From the NCBI RefSeq assembly GCF_001950325.1, contig NZ_BDJL01000008.1:1-45436 (forward strand): a DNA stretch of 45,436 nt, in the 5' to 3' direction. Positions 15,890 through 22,674 of this stretch are shown piece after piece. Position 1 is the first letter of the stretch. Each line of letters starts with the position of its first letter. This stretch comes from Carboxydothermus islandicus. GTDB taxonomy: Bacteria > Bacillota > Z-2901 > Carboxydothermales > Carboxydothermaceae. The translations under genes were made by a program, and so were the position numbers. The notes beneath the pieces are model-generated. The model saw only the letters and a program-made list of their open reading frames with translations, did no database searches and was not told the DNA's origin.

Positions 15890-16675
15890 ATGGCTTTGGA
15901 AGAAAAAGAAAATAAATCGGGAGCCCCGGCCGTGGAAATGGCCATCAAAATCTTAACTTATTTAAGTAGATACCGGAATAAAAATCGCACCCTTGCCGAA
16001 ATCTCCCGGGACTTAAATATCAATAAAAGTTCCTGTCACCGCATTTTAAAGGTTCTTTTGGATTACCGGCTGGTATCCTACGACAAAAACACCAGGCAGT
16101 TCAGCCTGGGATCCTTTTTAATTGTTTTAGGTAGCCGTGCTTCCGAATTCAACGACTACTTAAAAATTGCCAAACAGTATTTAAAAGAACTGGCTGATGT
16201 CACCAAACAAACCTGTGTCCTTGTAGAGCCAATCGCCAATAACCGCCTGGTTTACATTGCCAAAGAAGAGCCGGAGGCAGCCATACGAATTACCGTCAGT
16301 ATCGGTCAATCGTTTCCGGTAACCAGTGCTTCCTTTGGAAAATGTTATATGGCCTTCCTTCCAGAAAAAGAAGCCCGGGAAATTGTAAAAGAGGTAGGAA
16401 TCAGGCAATTTACCGACAAAAGTATTACTAATGTAGAGGAATTTTTTCAAAGTTTGGAGGTAATTCGGCAGCAAGGCTATGCGGTGAGCTTTGAAGAACA
16501 CACTCCGGGGGTTTTTGGCATTAGCGCTCCTGTTTTTGATAACAGCGGAAGTGTTCGTATGGTTGTATCGTGCATCGGGCTTGCTTCTTCAGTGAATGAA
16601 GAAACAATTAATTTTTACACTGACAAAGTTAAAGCTACCGCGCAAAAAATCACCGCTATTTTTTCCGATATGTAA
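15890..16675 (+). CDS. IclR-family transcriptional regulator
   Basis: A 261-residue regulator with an N-terminal winged helix-turn-helix (about 15-75: AVEMAIKILTYLSRY, LAEISRDLNINKSSCHRILKVLLDY) and a C-terminal IclR ligand-binding domain (about 85-258: GSFLIVLGSRASEF, ISIGQSFPVTSASFGKCYMAF, GVFGISAPVFDNSG). A ribosome binding site AGGAGAGGTGA lies 5 nt before the ATG. It is divergent from the beta-oxidation operon with a 169-bp shared region, so it most likely controls that operon in response to a CoA ester or organic acid. Whether it activates or represses cannot be told. A likely -10 TATGAT sits just upstream, with no good -35. Confidence 0.92.
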   Translation: MALEEKENKSGAPAVEMAIKILTYLSRYRNKNRTLAEISRDLNINKSSCHRILKVLLDYRLVSYDKNTRQFSLGSFLIVLGSRASEFNDYLKIAKQYLKELADVTKQTCVLVEPIANNRLVYIAKEEPEAAIRITVSIGQSFPVTSASFGKCYMAFLPEKEAREIVKEVGIRQFTDKSITNVEEFFQSLEVIRQQGYAVSFEEHTPGVFGISAPVFDNSGSVRMVVSCIGLASSVNEETINFYTDKVKATAQKITAIFSDM

Positions 16676-16676
16676 C

Positions 16677-16706
16677 AACACCCCGAAGTTAAACCTCCGG
16701 GGTGTT
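16677..16706. terminator. Bidirectional terminator between iclR and the MoaD-like gene
   Basis: AACACCCCG pairs with CGGGGTGTT. On the plus strand the stem is followed by TTCCTTTT, and it starts 1 nt after the IclR stop. It also lies just past the stop of the convergent MoaD-like gene, so it may serve both strands. Confidence 0.8.
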
Positions 16707-16712
16707 TTCCTT

Positions 16713-16928
16713 TTAACCACCGCTTAAGTAGGGAAAGACAAATACTTCATCCCCATCTTTTAGCAGCTGGTTATCAGTTGCTATCTGTCCGTTAACCGCA
16801 ATACTAAAGGGATTTTTAAGTCTTGAGGCCAAAAGCTCCTTTAACTCTTCAATACTTCCTGCCGCAAGTTCAATTTCTTCTTTGGGAAGGTCATAAATTA
16901 AAGCATAATTTACCTTAATTTTAATCAT
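16713..16928 (-). CDS. MoaD/ThiS-like sulfur carrier protein
   Basis: A 71-residue beta-grasp protein ending in FPYLSGG; the C-terminal Gly-Gly is the hallmark of MoaD/ThiS sulfur carriers, which accept sulfur as a thiocarboxylate. Its start overlaps the end of the aldehyde:ferredoxin oxidoreductase gene by 8 nt, and such MoaD-like genes are common partners of tungsten/molybdenum pterin enzymes. A role in making the dithiolene of the tungstopterin for this oxidoreductase is therefore likely, though a second MoaD elsewhere in the genome would be expected for general cofactor synthesis. Confidence 0.87.
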   Translation of the reverse strand: MIKIKVNYALIYDLPKEEIELAAGSIEELKELLASRLKNPFSIAVNGQIATDNQLLKDGDEVFVFPYLSGG

Positions 16929-18714
16929 CCGCCAGTAACCTCGCTAAAAATTCCTGGGGAATGGTGCCATCGGAATTCCAGCCCCGAAGTTTATAAAATT
17001 CAGGTAGATACTTTTCAATCTCCGGAACGTTACCAAAGGCTCCCCCTTCGGTAAGAGGCTTTTTCACATGCCCGGGTAACTTATCATCGGCCGGACTGCT
17101 TCCTAAATTAAAGGAGATTGCTCTCTTAATTGTCAGGGAATTGTTAGCCGCCGCCAAAACTTTTTCCGGGCTCCAGGATACACCAGTAATAAAGGATAAG
17201 GCTCCAATAACCGCTTTCAGCGGGGTAAAAGTGAAGTTACACTTAACCAGGCAGTTATCAAGTTCTCTTAAACTTTGAAATTTAGCAACCACAGCTACAC
17301 GGCCCTCAATGCTGTTCCTTGGTCCTGGTACAATTCCTAAATCCTCGTCTTTGACAATTCCCAGGTCCACTTCAAAAAAGTCGCCGCGCTGGTGGCAGGC
17401 TCCCCGCGGTCCAGTAGCATAAGACAAAGCCTGGCCGGTAAAAGCCCGGGGTTCATGCATTGGGATTTCTAATTTTCTTACCGCTGCTGCACATTCTTGA
17501 GATAAACCTAACTCTTCTAAAGCTTTAACAACCCCCTGACCAATTAATCTGCCAATACCCCAATTTTCCCCTGTAAGTTTTAAAGCTTCAAGAATTCCCA
17601 GGGCATCACCAAATTCAGGTACTTCAGCTTTTAAGTTTTCAGGAAGTAAATTTTCCTCTTTTAAATACATGAGCAAGGCTAAAGTAACACCGGATGAAAT
17701 GGTGTCAAAACCATAGCGGTTAGCAAGGTCATTTGCTTCGACAATAGTATCAAGGTCAAAGTTTTGTAAAAGGGGGCCAAAAGAAACAGCAGTTTCATAC
17801 TCAGGACCATCTACCGTTCTTCCTTTAAATTTAAGTTCACGCCCGCAAGCTATCGGACAGCCCCAGCAAGCTTTAGGGTGCACTGCATATTCTTCTCGAA
17901 ATCTTTTAGCGTTTATTTTATCAATAGGAAACAGTCCTTTTGTAAAATACTTTACGGGAACGTCTCCAAAGTAGTAACCAATATCAAGATAGCCTAACGT
18001 GCCGTACTGGGTAAAAAGCTGTGCATCTTTTCTATAGCGAGAAGTTAATTCCTGAGCCAAGGCTTTGAGCGATTCTTTATCAGCTACCGGTACCTCACCT
18101 TGCCCATCTACTACGATTGCCTTTAAATTTTTACTGCCAAACACTGCACCAAATCCCATTCTACCTGCAGCCCGGCCGTGGTCGTTAATCACCGCCGCCA
18201 TCGGCATTAAATTTTCCCCAGCAACACCAATACAGGCAACACTTACATTATTGCCGTAAATTCTTTTAAGTTCTTCCTGGACTTCATAAGTATCAAGGCC
18301 CTTTAAATTATTACCTGGTTTTATCTCAACATTGCCCTTTTGCACCACAAGATAAACCATTTCCGGAGCCTTGCCCGTAATTATTAATCCATCAAAACCA
18401 GCTTTCTTAAGGTAAGCCCCAAATTTCCCTCCAGAAGTTGCTTCCCCCCAAAAACCTGTAAGGGGTGAGCGACCACAAATAGCAAAACGCGAAGAACCAG
18501 GAAGAGCAGTACCGGTAACCGGTCCGGCCATTACGGCCACATAAGCTTCTGGAGCTAAAGGATCTATTTCCGGTTTTAGATGCTCATAAAGAAGTCTCGC
18601 CGCAAGGCCACTGCCGCCGATAAATTTTTCGGCAAGCTTAGGTGTTGTAGGCTTTATCTCAACCTTTTTTGTTGATAAATCTATATAAGCAATTTTCCCG
18701 GTATAACCTAACAT
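16921..18714 (-). CDS. Aldehyde:ferredoxin oxidoreductase (tungsten type)
   Basis: A 597-residue enzyme of the AOR family, which oxidises aldehydes to carboxylic acids with ferredoxin, or reduces acids in reverse, using a bis-tungstopterin and one [4Fe-4S] cluster. The cluster ligands are visible: C283, C286 and C290 in CWGCPIACG, and the distal Cys in LVKCNF near 490. The N-terminal GYTGKIAYIDLS, the GGSGLAARLL block and GRAAGRMGFGAVFGSKNLKA are standard for the family. Length is close to the archaeal enzymes. The start codon overlaps the stop of the alcohol dehydrogenase by one base (TAATG), and a MoaD-like gene follows, so the three form an operon linking alcohols, aldehydes, acids and ferredoxin. 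Confidence 0.93.
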   Translation of the reverse strand: MLGYTGKIAYIDLSTKKVEIKPTTPKLAEKFIGGSGLAARLLYEHLKPEIDPLAPEAYVAVMAGPVTGTALPGSSRFAICGRSPLTGFWGEATSGGKFGAYLKKAGFDGLIITGKAPEMVYLVVQKGNVEIKPGNNLKGLDTYEVQEELKRIYGNNVSVACIGVAGENLMPMAAVINDHGRAAGRMGFGAVFGSKNLKAIVVDGQGEVPVADKESLKALAQELTSRYRKDAQLFTQYGTLGYLDIGYYFGDVPVKYFTKGLFPIDKINAKRFREEYAVHPKACWGCPIACGRELKFKGRTVDGPEYETAVSFGPLLQNFDLDTIVEANDLANRYGFDTISSGVTLALLMYLKEENLLPENLKAEVPEFGDALGILEALKLTGENWGIGRLIGQGVVKALEELGLSQECAAAVRKLEIPMHEPRAFTGQALSYATGPRGACHQRGDFFEVDLGIVKDEDLGIVPGPRNSIEGRVAVVAKFQSLRELDNCLVKCNFTFTPLKAVIGALSFITGVSWSPEKVLAAANNSLTIKRAISFNLGSSPADDKLPGHVKKPLTEGGAFGNVPEIEKYLPEFYKLRGWNSDGTIPQEFLARLLADD

Positions 18715-19958
18715 TATTTCACTCCTTCCTTAAGTATTCCATTAAAGGCCGCTACAAAAATCTCCTCATAATCCTTGGGAGTCACAGGTATCGGACTTAC
18801 GATAGTAACCGGATCTATCAAAGCCCAGGATACTAATTCTGGCAACGCAGCATTAAAAGCGTCGACAGTAACCTGTGGATAATCGCTAAATTTATAAACA
18901 AAACCAAGTTTTTGGTAAAATTCGATTAAACCATCTAAAAATTCCTCACTGTTTTTATAATTGAGGGCCTGAGCAAGCTCTTCGGTTTTGCTTAAGCGCT
19001 TGGAATAAAATTCAAACACATACGGTAAAAACGCTCCTACACATAAGCCATGATGTAAACCGAACTTTTTACCTAAAGTATGTCCCAGGGCATGATCGAT
19101 ACCCGGAGCCGAGTTACTGAATGCTAAACCAGCAAGATTAGCCGCTATTAACATTTTCTGCCGAGCTTCTAAATCTTTGCCGTCAGCTACCGCCCGGGGC
19201 AAGAATTTAAATATCAATTTTAAGGCCTGAAGGGCAAAGGCATCGGTATACTCATTGGCCCAGCCCCCGCTTAAATAAGCACCTACCGCATGGGCTAAGG
19301 CATCAACTCCAGTCCAGAGCGTCAAGTTGGGAGGCAGTGAAACAGTAAAGCGCGGGTCCAAGATTGCAATATCGGGTACAAATTCCGGGTGGGTAAGGCT
19401 CATTTTGTGTCCACCTTCGGTAATAACTGCTGCCGAAGTAGCCTCGGAACCAGTACCAGCAGTTGTGGGAATGGCAACAAAAATAGCTTTTTTCCTGAGA
19501 CCAAGGGGTTCTATTGGAGATATTTTCCGAAAATCAACATCTGGTCTTTCATAAAGTAGCCAGAGCACTTTAGTTGCATCAATAACCGAGCCGCCGCCTA
19601 CGGCAATAAGTATCGAAGCATCATTGTTTTTTACTGTTTCCACCCCTTTTAAGATATTTTCCACAGGTGGTTCCGGTTGAACTTCATCCCACATTTCCAC
19701 ATAATAGCCCACTTGTTCCAATGCTTCTTTTACCTTCTCTGCAGACGGTCGGATTATTTTATCGGTAATAATTAATACCCGGTTGTTTCGGGCTATAGCT
19801 TTTCCCATTCCTGCCAGCGTATTTAGGGCCTGAATCCCAATAAACAGCCTTGGTGCAATTACCACCGATTGCAAACCGCGAACCCCAGTTGTGCCGGCTA
19901 AGGTAAAAAGTAGCCGCAGCGCGGGATCTTCAAAACCATACTTTCCTCTTGCCTCCAT
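18714..19958 (-). CDS. Iron-containing (group III) alcohol dehydrogenase
   Basis: A 414-residue Fe-type alcohol dehydrogenase. Visible blocks: nucleotide-binding GGGSVIDATKV (about 132-142), AIPTTAGTGSEATSAAVI, metal ligands in DALAHAVGAYLS and in GIDHALGHTLGKKFGLHHG. It should interconvert an alcohol and an aldehyde with NAD(P)H. Together with the oxidoreductase one base downstream it could reduce acids to alcohols using reduced ferredoxin, or oxidise alcohols. An iron-type rather than zinc-type enzyme fits an anaerobe. The N-terminal 30 residues before the usual VIAPRLFIG region are longer than in common members. Confidence 0.92.
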   Translation of the reverse strand: MEARGKYGFEDPALRLLFTLAGTTGVRGLQSVVIAPRLFIGIQALNTLAGMGKAIARNNRVLIITDKIIRPSAEKVKEALEQVGYYVEMWDEVQPEPPVENILKGVETVKNNDASILIAVGGGSVIDATKVLWLLYERPDVDFRKISPIEPLGLRKKAIFVAIPTTAGTGSEATSAAVITEGGHKMSLTHPEFVPDIAILDPRFTVSLPPNLTLWTGVDALAHAVGAYLSGGWANEYTDAFALQALKLIFKFLPRAVADGKDLEARQKMLIAANLAGLAFSNSAPGIDHALGHTLGKKFGLHHGLCVGAFLPYVFEFYSKRLSKTEELAQALNYKNSEEFLDGLIEFYQKLGFVYKFSDYPQVTVDAFNAALPELVSWALIDPVTIVSPIPVTPKDYEEIFVAAFNGILKEGVK

Positions 19959-20059
19959 ATTATCCCCCCAAGTTTTTATAAAAATTTAGAGACTATTTGA
20001 AATTTTCTACAATTTTCTCTTTTTTCCTTTACTCTTTATAAAATAAATTTTTTGCCTTT

Positions 20060-20088
20060 AAAATAAGTCTTTTGCCCAGATTTAACAA
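20060..20088 (-). promoter_or_regulatory. Possible promoter of the alcohol dehydrogenase operon
   Basis: Minus strand TTGTTA (20088-20083), 17-nt spacer, TATTTT (20065-20060). The boxes are weak and the leader to the ATG at 19958 would be about 95 nt. The region is AT-rich, so this is only a candidate. Confidence 0.3.
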
Positions 20089-20118
20089 TATTTTTTTCTT
20101 TAATTGTTATATTTTCAC

Positions 20119-20135
20119 AATGAATGGCATTCATT
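20119..20135. promoter_or_regulatory. Perfect 17-bp palindrome, candidate operator
   Basis: AATGAATG-G-CATTCATT is a perfect inverted repeat in the 239-bp gap between the minus-strand alcohol dehydrogenase and the plus-strand 131-residue gene. Its size and central position suit a dimeric regulator acting on either gene. Confidence 0.45.
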
Positions 20136-20197
20136 TTTTAAAAAATGCAACATTGATCATCACCTGGTAAATACTATGCTTAAGGAGGTATTAAGCG

Positions 20198-20593
20198 ATG
20201 GAACTTAAAAAAAATGAACAGTCAATTTTAGCGTACTTTTCCTCCAGTGCCAAAGCTAAAGATGCCGCCGAAGCCCTTAAAGCTAATGGAATTAATGACG
20301 TACAGGTTGACCGGGTGAGTAGATATGGTGTTGCCAGCAATCCGGAAATTAATAACCCGATTTCCGGCCAAGGAGTGAGCGGAACCGGTTTAAGCCTTTA
20401 CTCCGCTGATGCCAACCAGTTTGGCGATAATGATGCCCCGGTGCTTTTATCAGCTGACCCATCAGTATCGGGAATGGCCGCTAAAGAATATGGCACAGCC
20501 GGGGGTGAGGCGTTTTTGGTAACTGCAGTAACAACAAAAGATAAAGTAGAAGAAGCAGTAAAAATCCTTAAAGAGAAAGGCGCCAAAATATAA
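20198..20593 (+). CDS. Conserved-looking hypothetical protein, 131 residues
   Basis: No family assigned with confidence. An N-terminal alpha/beta unit (SILAYFSSSAKAKDAAEALKANGI, DVQVDRVSRYG; given here in two parts) and a C-terminal one (GEAFLVTAVTTKDKVEEAVKIL) flank a low-complexity Gly/Ser/Asn/Ala middle of about 55 residues. The ends resemble the ferredoxin-like halves of small stress proteins of the YflT (general stress protein 17M) kind, but the similarity is weak. No signal peptide is present. A perfect AAGGAGG stands 9 nt before the ATG. It is one of only two plus-strand genes, is monocistronic, and is followed by a stem-loop. Confidence 0.72.
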   Translation: MELKKNEQSILAYFSSSAKAKDAAEALKANGINDVQVDRVSRYGVASNPEINNPISGQGVSGTGLSLYSADANQFGDNDAPVLLSADPSVSGMAAKEYGTAGGEAFLVTAVTTKDKVEEAVKILKEKGAKI

Positions 20594-20600
20594 AAAAGGC

Positions 20601-20631
20601 AAAAAAATAACCCGGAAGCAAATTCCGGGTT
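20601..20631 (-). terminator. Terminator with strong minus-strand U tract
   Basis: AACCCGGAA and TTCCGGGTT form a 9-bp stem with a 5-nt loop. On the minus strand it is followed by ATTTTTTTG, a good U tract; on the plus strand the tail is poor. It overlaps the stop of the subtilase remnant and lies 15 nt after the 131-residue gene. Confidence 0.8.
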
Positions 20632-20740
20632 ATTGTATAGCATTGTAGGCATTTACCAGGCCATAGCCGTAGTAATAATCAAAACCGCTACTTCCAAGGT
20701 CTATAGCTGTAGATTCAAGCTTCGTTTTAACCTCATCGGA
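20630..20740 (-). pseudogene. C-terminal remnant of a subtilisin-family serine protease
   Basis: Between the ABC ATPase stop and the terminator, one minus-strand frame reads SDEVKTKLESTAIDLG followed by GFDYYYGYGLVNAYNAIQ and TAA at 20630. This is the typical end of subtilase domains (the YGYGLVNA block after the Ser helix). Nothing of the Asp, His or Ser catalytic blocks is present upstream, where the ABC gene begins. About 35 residues survive, with the original terminator still in place. Confidence 0.75.
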
Positions 20741-20772
20741 AAAAATGAAACTATAGTGGCATTTTCGTTCAT

Positions 20773-21588
20773 TTACATCCTGCTCTTAAAAACCTTAAGC
20801 CAATACCTTTCTCCCTCTTTTTCAACTTTAACCGGCAGATCATAAAAATCTGTTAAAAGCTCTGAAGTCAGTACCTCGTCTTTTTTGCCCGCGGCAAAAA
20901 CCTCACCATTTTTTAACAACAGGACATGGGTTATCCCTGCCACAATTTCCTCGGTATGATGCGATACCAAAATAATTGCAGGTCCACTTTCCTCCCGACA
21001 AAGGGAGTCAATATCGGTAAGTAGTTCCTCCCGGGCTAAAAGGTCCAATCCTGCCGCCGGTTCATCTAAGATTAAAAGGCGGGGATTATTAATTAAAGCC
21101 CGGGCTATTAAAACTTTTTGCTTTTCCCCTTGCGACAGAGTTTGATACTGGCTGTTAGCCAGGCTATTTAAGTTAAATTTTTCTAAAAGCCGAAGGGCTT
21201 TTTCTACATCTTCTTCCTTTGGCAGGTCAAAAAGCCCTATGGTAGCAAAAATACCGCTTAGCACTACTTCCAGGGCTGTTTCCCGAACATAAAGCTTTTC
21301 CTGCAAAGAAGAACTTACAAAGCCAATCTCCCGGCGAAGCTCCCTTAAATCATAGCGGCCAAACTTCTTCCCGAGTACTTCCACCTCACCTTTCGATGGC
21401 TGGTAATACCCGCAGATAAGGTTTAGAAGGGTAGTCTTACCTGCTCCATTTAAACCCAAAACCGCCCAATGTTCACCAGGAAATACTTCCCAGTTGACAT
21501 CGGTTAGGATTTGTTTATTGTCGCGGATGAAAGTTACGTTTTTTAATTTTAAAACCAAAACTCCTCTCCCCTTATCTAAAACGGCCAT
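20773..21588 (-). CDS. ABC transporter ATP-binding protein
   Basis: A single ABC ATPase of about 261-271 residues. Walker A GLNGAGKTT (45-53), Q-loop region near FVSSSLQEK, signature LSQGEKQKV (about 152), Walker B LLILDEPAAGLD, and H-loop VSHHTEE. Similar stand-alone ATPases (YlmA/ModF-like) energise uptake or efflux, but no permease is adjacent, so the substrate is unknown. The ATG at 21588 overlaps the DUF1992 gene by 17 nt. A TTG at 21558, preceded by GGGGAGAGGAG, is a possible alternative start that would put the protein directly at the usual N-terminus (LKLKNVTF). Confidence 0.88.
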   Translation of the reverse strand: MAVLDKGRGVLVLKLKNVTFIRDNKQILTDVNWEVFPGEHWAVLGLNGAGKTTLLNLICGYYQPSKGEVEVLGKKFGRYDLRELRREIGFVSSSLQEKLYVRETALEVVLSGIFATIGLFDLPKEEDVEKALRLLEKFNLNSLANSQYQTLSQGEKQKVLIARALINNPRLLILDEPAAGLDLLAREELLTDIDSLCREESGPAIILVSHHTEEIVAGITHVLLLKNGEVFAAGKKDEVLTSELLTDFYDLPVKVEKEGERYWLKVFKSRM

Positions 21589-21943
21589 AAATTTTGTTAA
21601 GATACGCTTTTAAAACCGGTGAATTTTGTTTTTTTCGCTTTTCCATTAAAAGATTAAAGCGCAGGATTTTTTCGTTTATTTTTTTCTTTAACTCTCTTTT
21701 TTCTTCTTCATCATAGCAGCAATCGATAAGATTTTGTAAAGTCACCAATTCTTTTTTAAGCTGCATTTCTTCAGGAAGCACGCCGGCATTTTTTAAAATG
21801 ATATACCCTGCACGTAAATCTTCCGGAATCATCGATAAATCTTCGGGAATAATTTTTTGCCCTTTTCCCGGAAGACTATCAAAAACCCCATTTTCCATAG
21901 CTTCCCTAATTTTTTCCTCCGCAAGATGCATCAGGATATCCAT
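21572..21943 (-). CDS. DUF1992 (DnaJC28-like) protein
   Basis: A 123-residue protein with the DUF1992 pattern near the N-terminus: LAEEKIREAMENGVFDSLPGKG, in which the invariant FDxLPGKG box is clear, then AGYIILKNAGVLPEE. The rest is charged and helical. The family is widespread in bacteria and related to DnaJ homologue subfamily C member 28, but its molecular function is not known. An ATG with AAAGGAGAG upstream supports the start. The ABC ATPase gene overlaps or follows closely, suggesting co-transcription. Confidence 0.88.
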   Translation of the reverse strand: MDILMHLAEEKIREAMENGVFDSLPGKGQKIIPEDLSMIPEDLRAGYIILKNAGVLPEEMQLKKELVTLQNLIDCCYDEEEKRELKKKINEKILRFNLLMEKRKKQNSPVLKAYLNKIYGRFR

Positions 21944-22021
21944 TAAAGCAACTCTCCTTTAGCAACCGAACTACTTTACCTTCCACATAGTATTAGACAT
22001 TCCAGGAAAAATTCCTTCTAA

Positions 22022-22048
22022 AAAAATAAACCCCGTAAAATTACGGGG
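22022..22048 (-). terminator. Terminator after the small zinc-ribbon gene
   Basis: CCCCGTAA and TTACGGGG pair around a 2-nt centre (22031-22048), followed on the minus strand by TTTATTTTTTT. It starts right at the zinc-ribbon stop codon and separates that gene from DUF1992. Confidence 0.88.
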
Positions 22049-22156
22049 TTACTGCTCCACGTACAATTCCAACAAAGCCTTGTCCATTTCACAGTCAGGA
22101 CAAATCTCCTGTCCCTCTTCAATAATGCAGTAGCAAATAGGGCAACGTTTTTCCAC
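22049..22156 (-). CDS. Small zinc-ribbon protein, 35 residues
   Basis: A GTG-started frame of 35 codons after GCAGGTGG gives MEKRCPICYC, then a short acidic loop, EICPDCEMDK and a C-terminal helix. Two CPxC knuckles (C5/C8 and C19/C22) separated by 10 residues can bind one zinc ion. The unit has its own promoter, ribosome binding site and terminator, which argues that the peptide is real. The role is unknown; small zinc ribbons often act as regulators or as partners of larger machines. Confidence 0.8.
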   Translation of the reverse strand: MEKRCPICYCIIEEGQEICPDCEMDKALLELYVEQ

Positions 22157-22176
22157 TTAAAACCACCTGCTATGAA

Positions 22177-22199
22177 TTTGTTGAGTATTTTTCAACAAA
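22177..22199. promoter_or_regulatory. Inverted repeat over the zinc-ribbon transcription start
   Basis: TTTGTTGA and TCAACAAA, perfect 8-bp arms with a 7-nt spacer, lie just downstream of the -10 box and cover the predicted start point near 22197. It could be a repressor operator or a 5'-UTR hairpin. Confidence 0.5.
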
Positions 22200-22203
22200 A
22201 GAT

Positions 22204-22232
22204 ATTATAGTAAGATTTTTTTGCTTTGTAAA
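22204..22232 (-). promoter_or_regulatory. Promoter of the small zinc-ribbon gene
   Basis: Minus strand TTTACA (22232-22227), 17-nt spacer, TATAAT (22209-22204). The match to the housekeeping consensus is strong. The gene start at 22156 is about 40 nt from the predicted transcription start. Confidence 0.8.
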
Positions 22233-22580
22233 CTACCTTTTCACAATTAAACTTAAGCCTAATACAACCAGCAACACGCCAATTACCTGGTGAAAAACAA
22301 TTTTTTCCTTTAAAATTACCCTGGCCATTACCAGCACAAAAACATAGCTTAACGAAAGTACAGGATAGATCTTACTAACCTGTTCCCGGGCTAAAAGCCA
22401 AAACCACAAAAACGTTTCGGTAACATACATGAAAATACCTGAAATAATGTATCCATTCATAAAAAATTTTATTAAACCAGCCAAAGTAAAAGTAATAGGC
22501 GTTTTTTCCATCCCAAGCTTCCAGAAGATTTGCCCCAGGGCTATCATAAACGCACAAAAAACGGCTAAAAGTAAATGCAT
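22233..22580 (-). CDS. Small EamA/SMR-type membrane transporter
   Basis: About 115 residues with four hydrophobic segments (roughly 2-20, 30-55, 62-82 and 92-112), separated by short polar loops. The size and the pattern VLSLSYVFVLVMARVILKE then FHQVIGVLLVVLGL match half-size members of the drug/metabolite transporter superfamily, as in EmrE-like or ArnE/F-like proteins. The Glu in the first helix that binds drugs in EmrE is not evident, so a lipid- or sugar-related flippase is possible. The frame opens with GTG GTG GAG ATG; I take the ATG at 22580. Confidence 0.75.
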   Translation of the reverse strand: MHLLLAVFCAFMIALGQIFWKLGMEKTPITFTLAGLIKFFMNGYIISGIFMYVTETFLWFWLLAREQVSKIYPVLSLSYVFVLVMARVILKEKIVFHQVIGVLLVVLGLSLIVKR

Positions 22581-22621
22581 CTCCACCACCCGGATTTACT
22601 ATACCACAGGAAGTGAAAACT

Positions 22622-22673
22622 AGCAAAAAAAGACGGTTCTGACAGCAGAAAAATGGATGCTGTCAGAACCGTC
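22622..22673 (-). terminator. Long perfect hairpin terminator after sleB
   Basis: GACGGTTCTGACAGCA (22632-22647) and its exact complement (22658-22673) form a 16-bp stem with a 10-nt loop, followed on the minus strand by TTTTTTTGC. It begins 1 nt after the SleB stop. The arm is unusually long and perfect for a terminator and carries the GGACGGTTCTG motif. Confidence 0.85.
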
Positions 22674-22674
22674 C

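Noticed and set aside
20101..20160. Possible sigma-54 promoter (TGGCAT ... TGCAA)
   Set aside because: The spacing between GG and GC is too large for the -24/-12 pattern.
20153..20182. TTGATC plus TATGCT as a promoter for the 131-residue gene
   Set aside because: Transcription would begin at the ribosome binding site itself; too close to be used.
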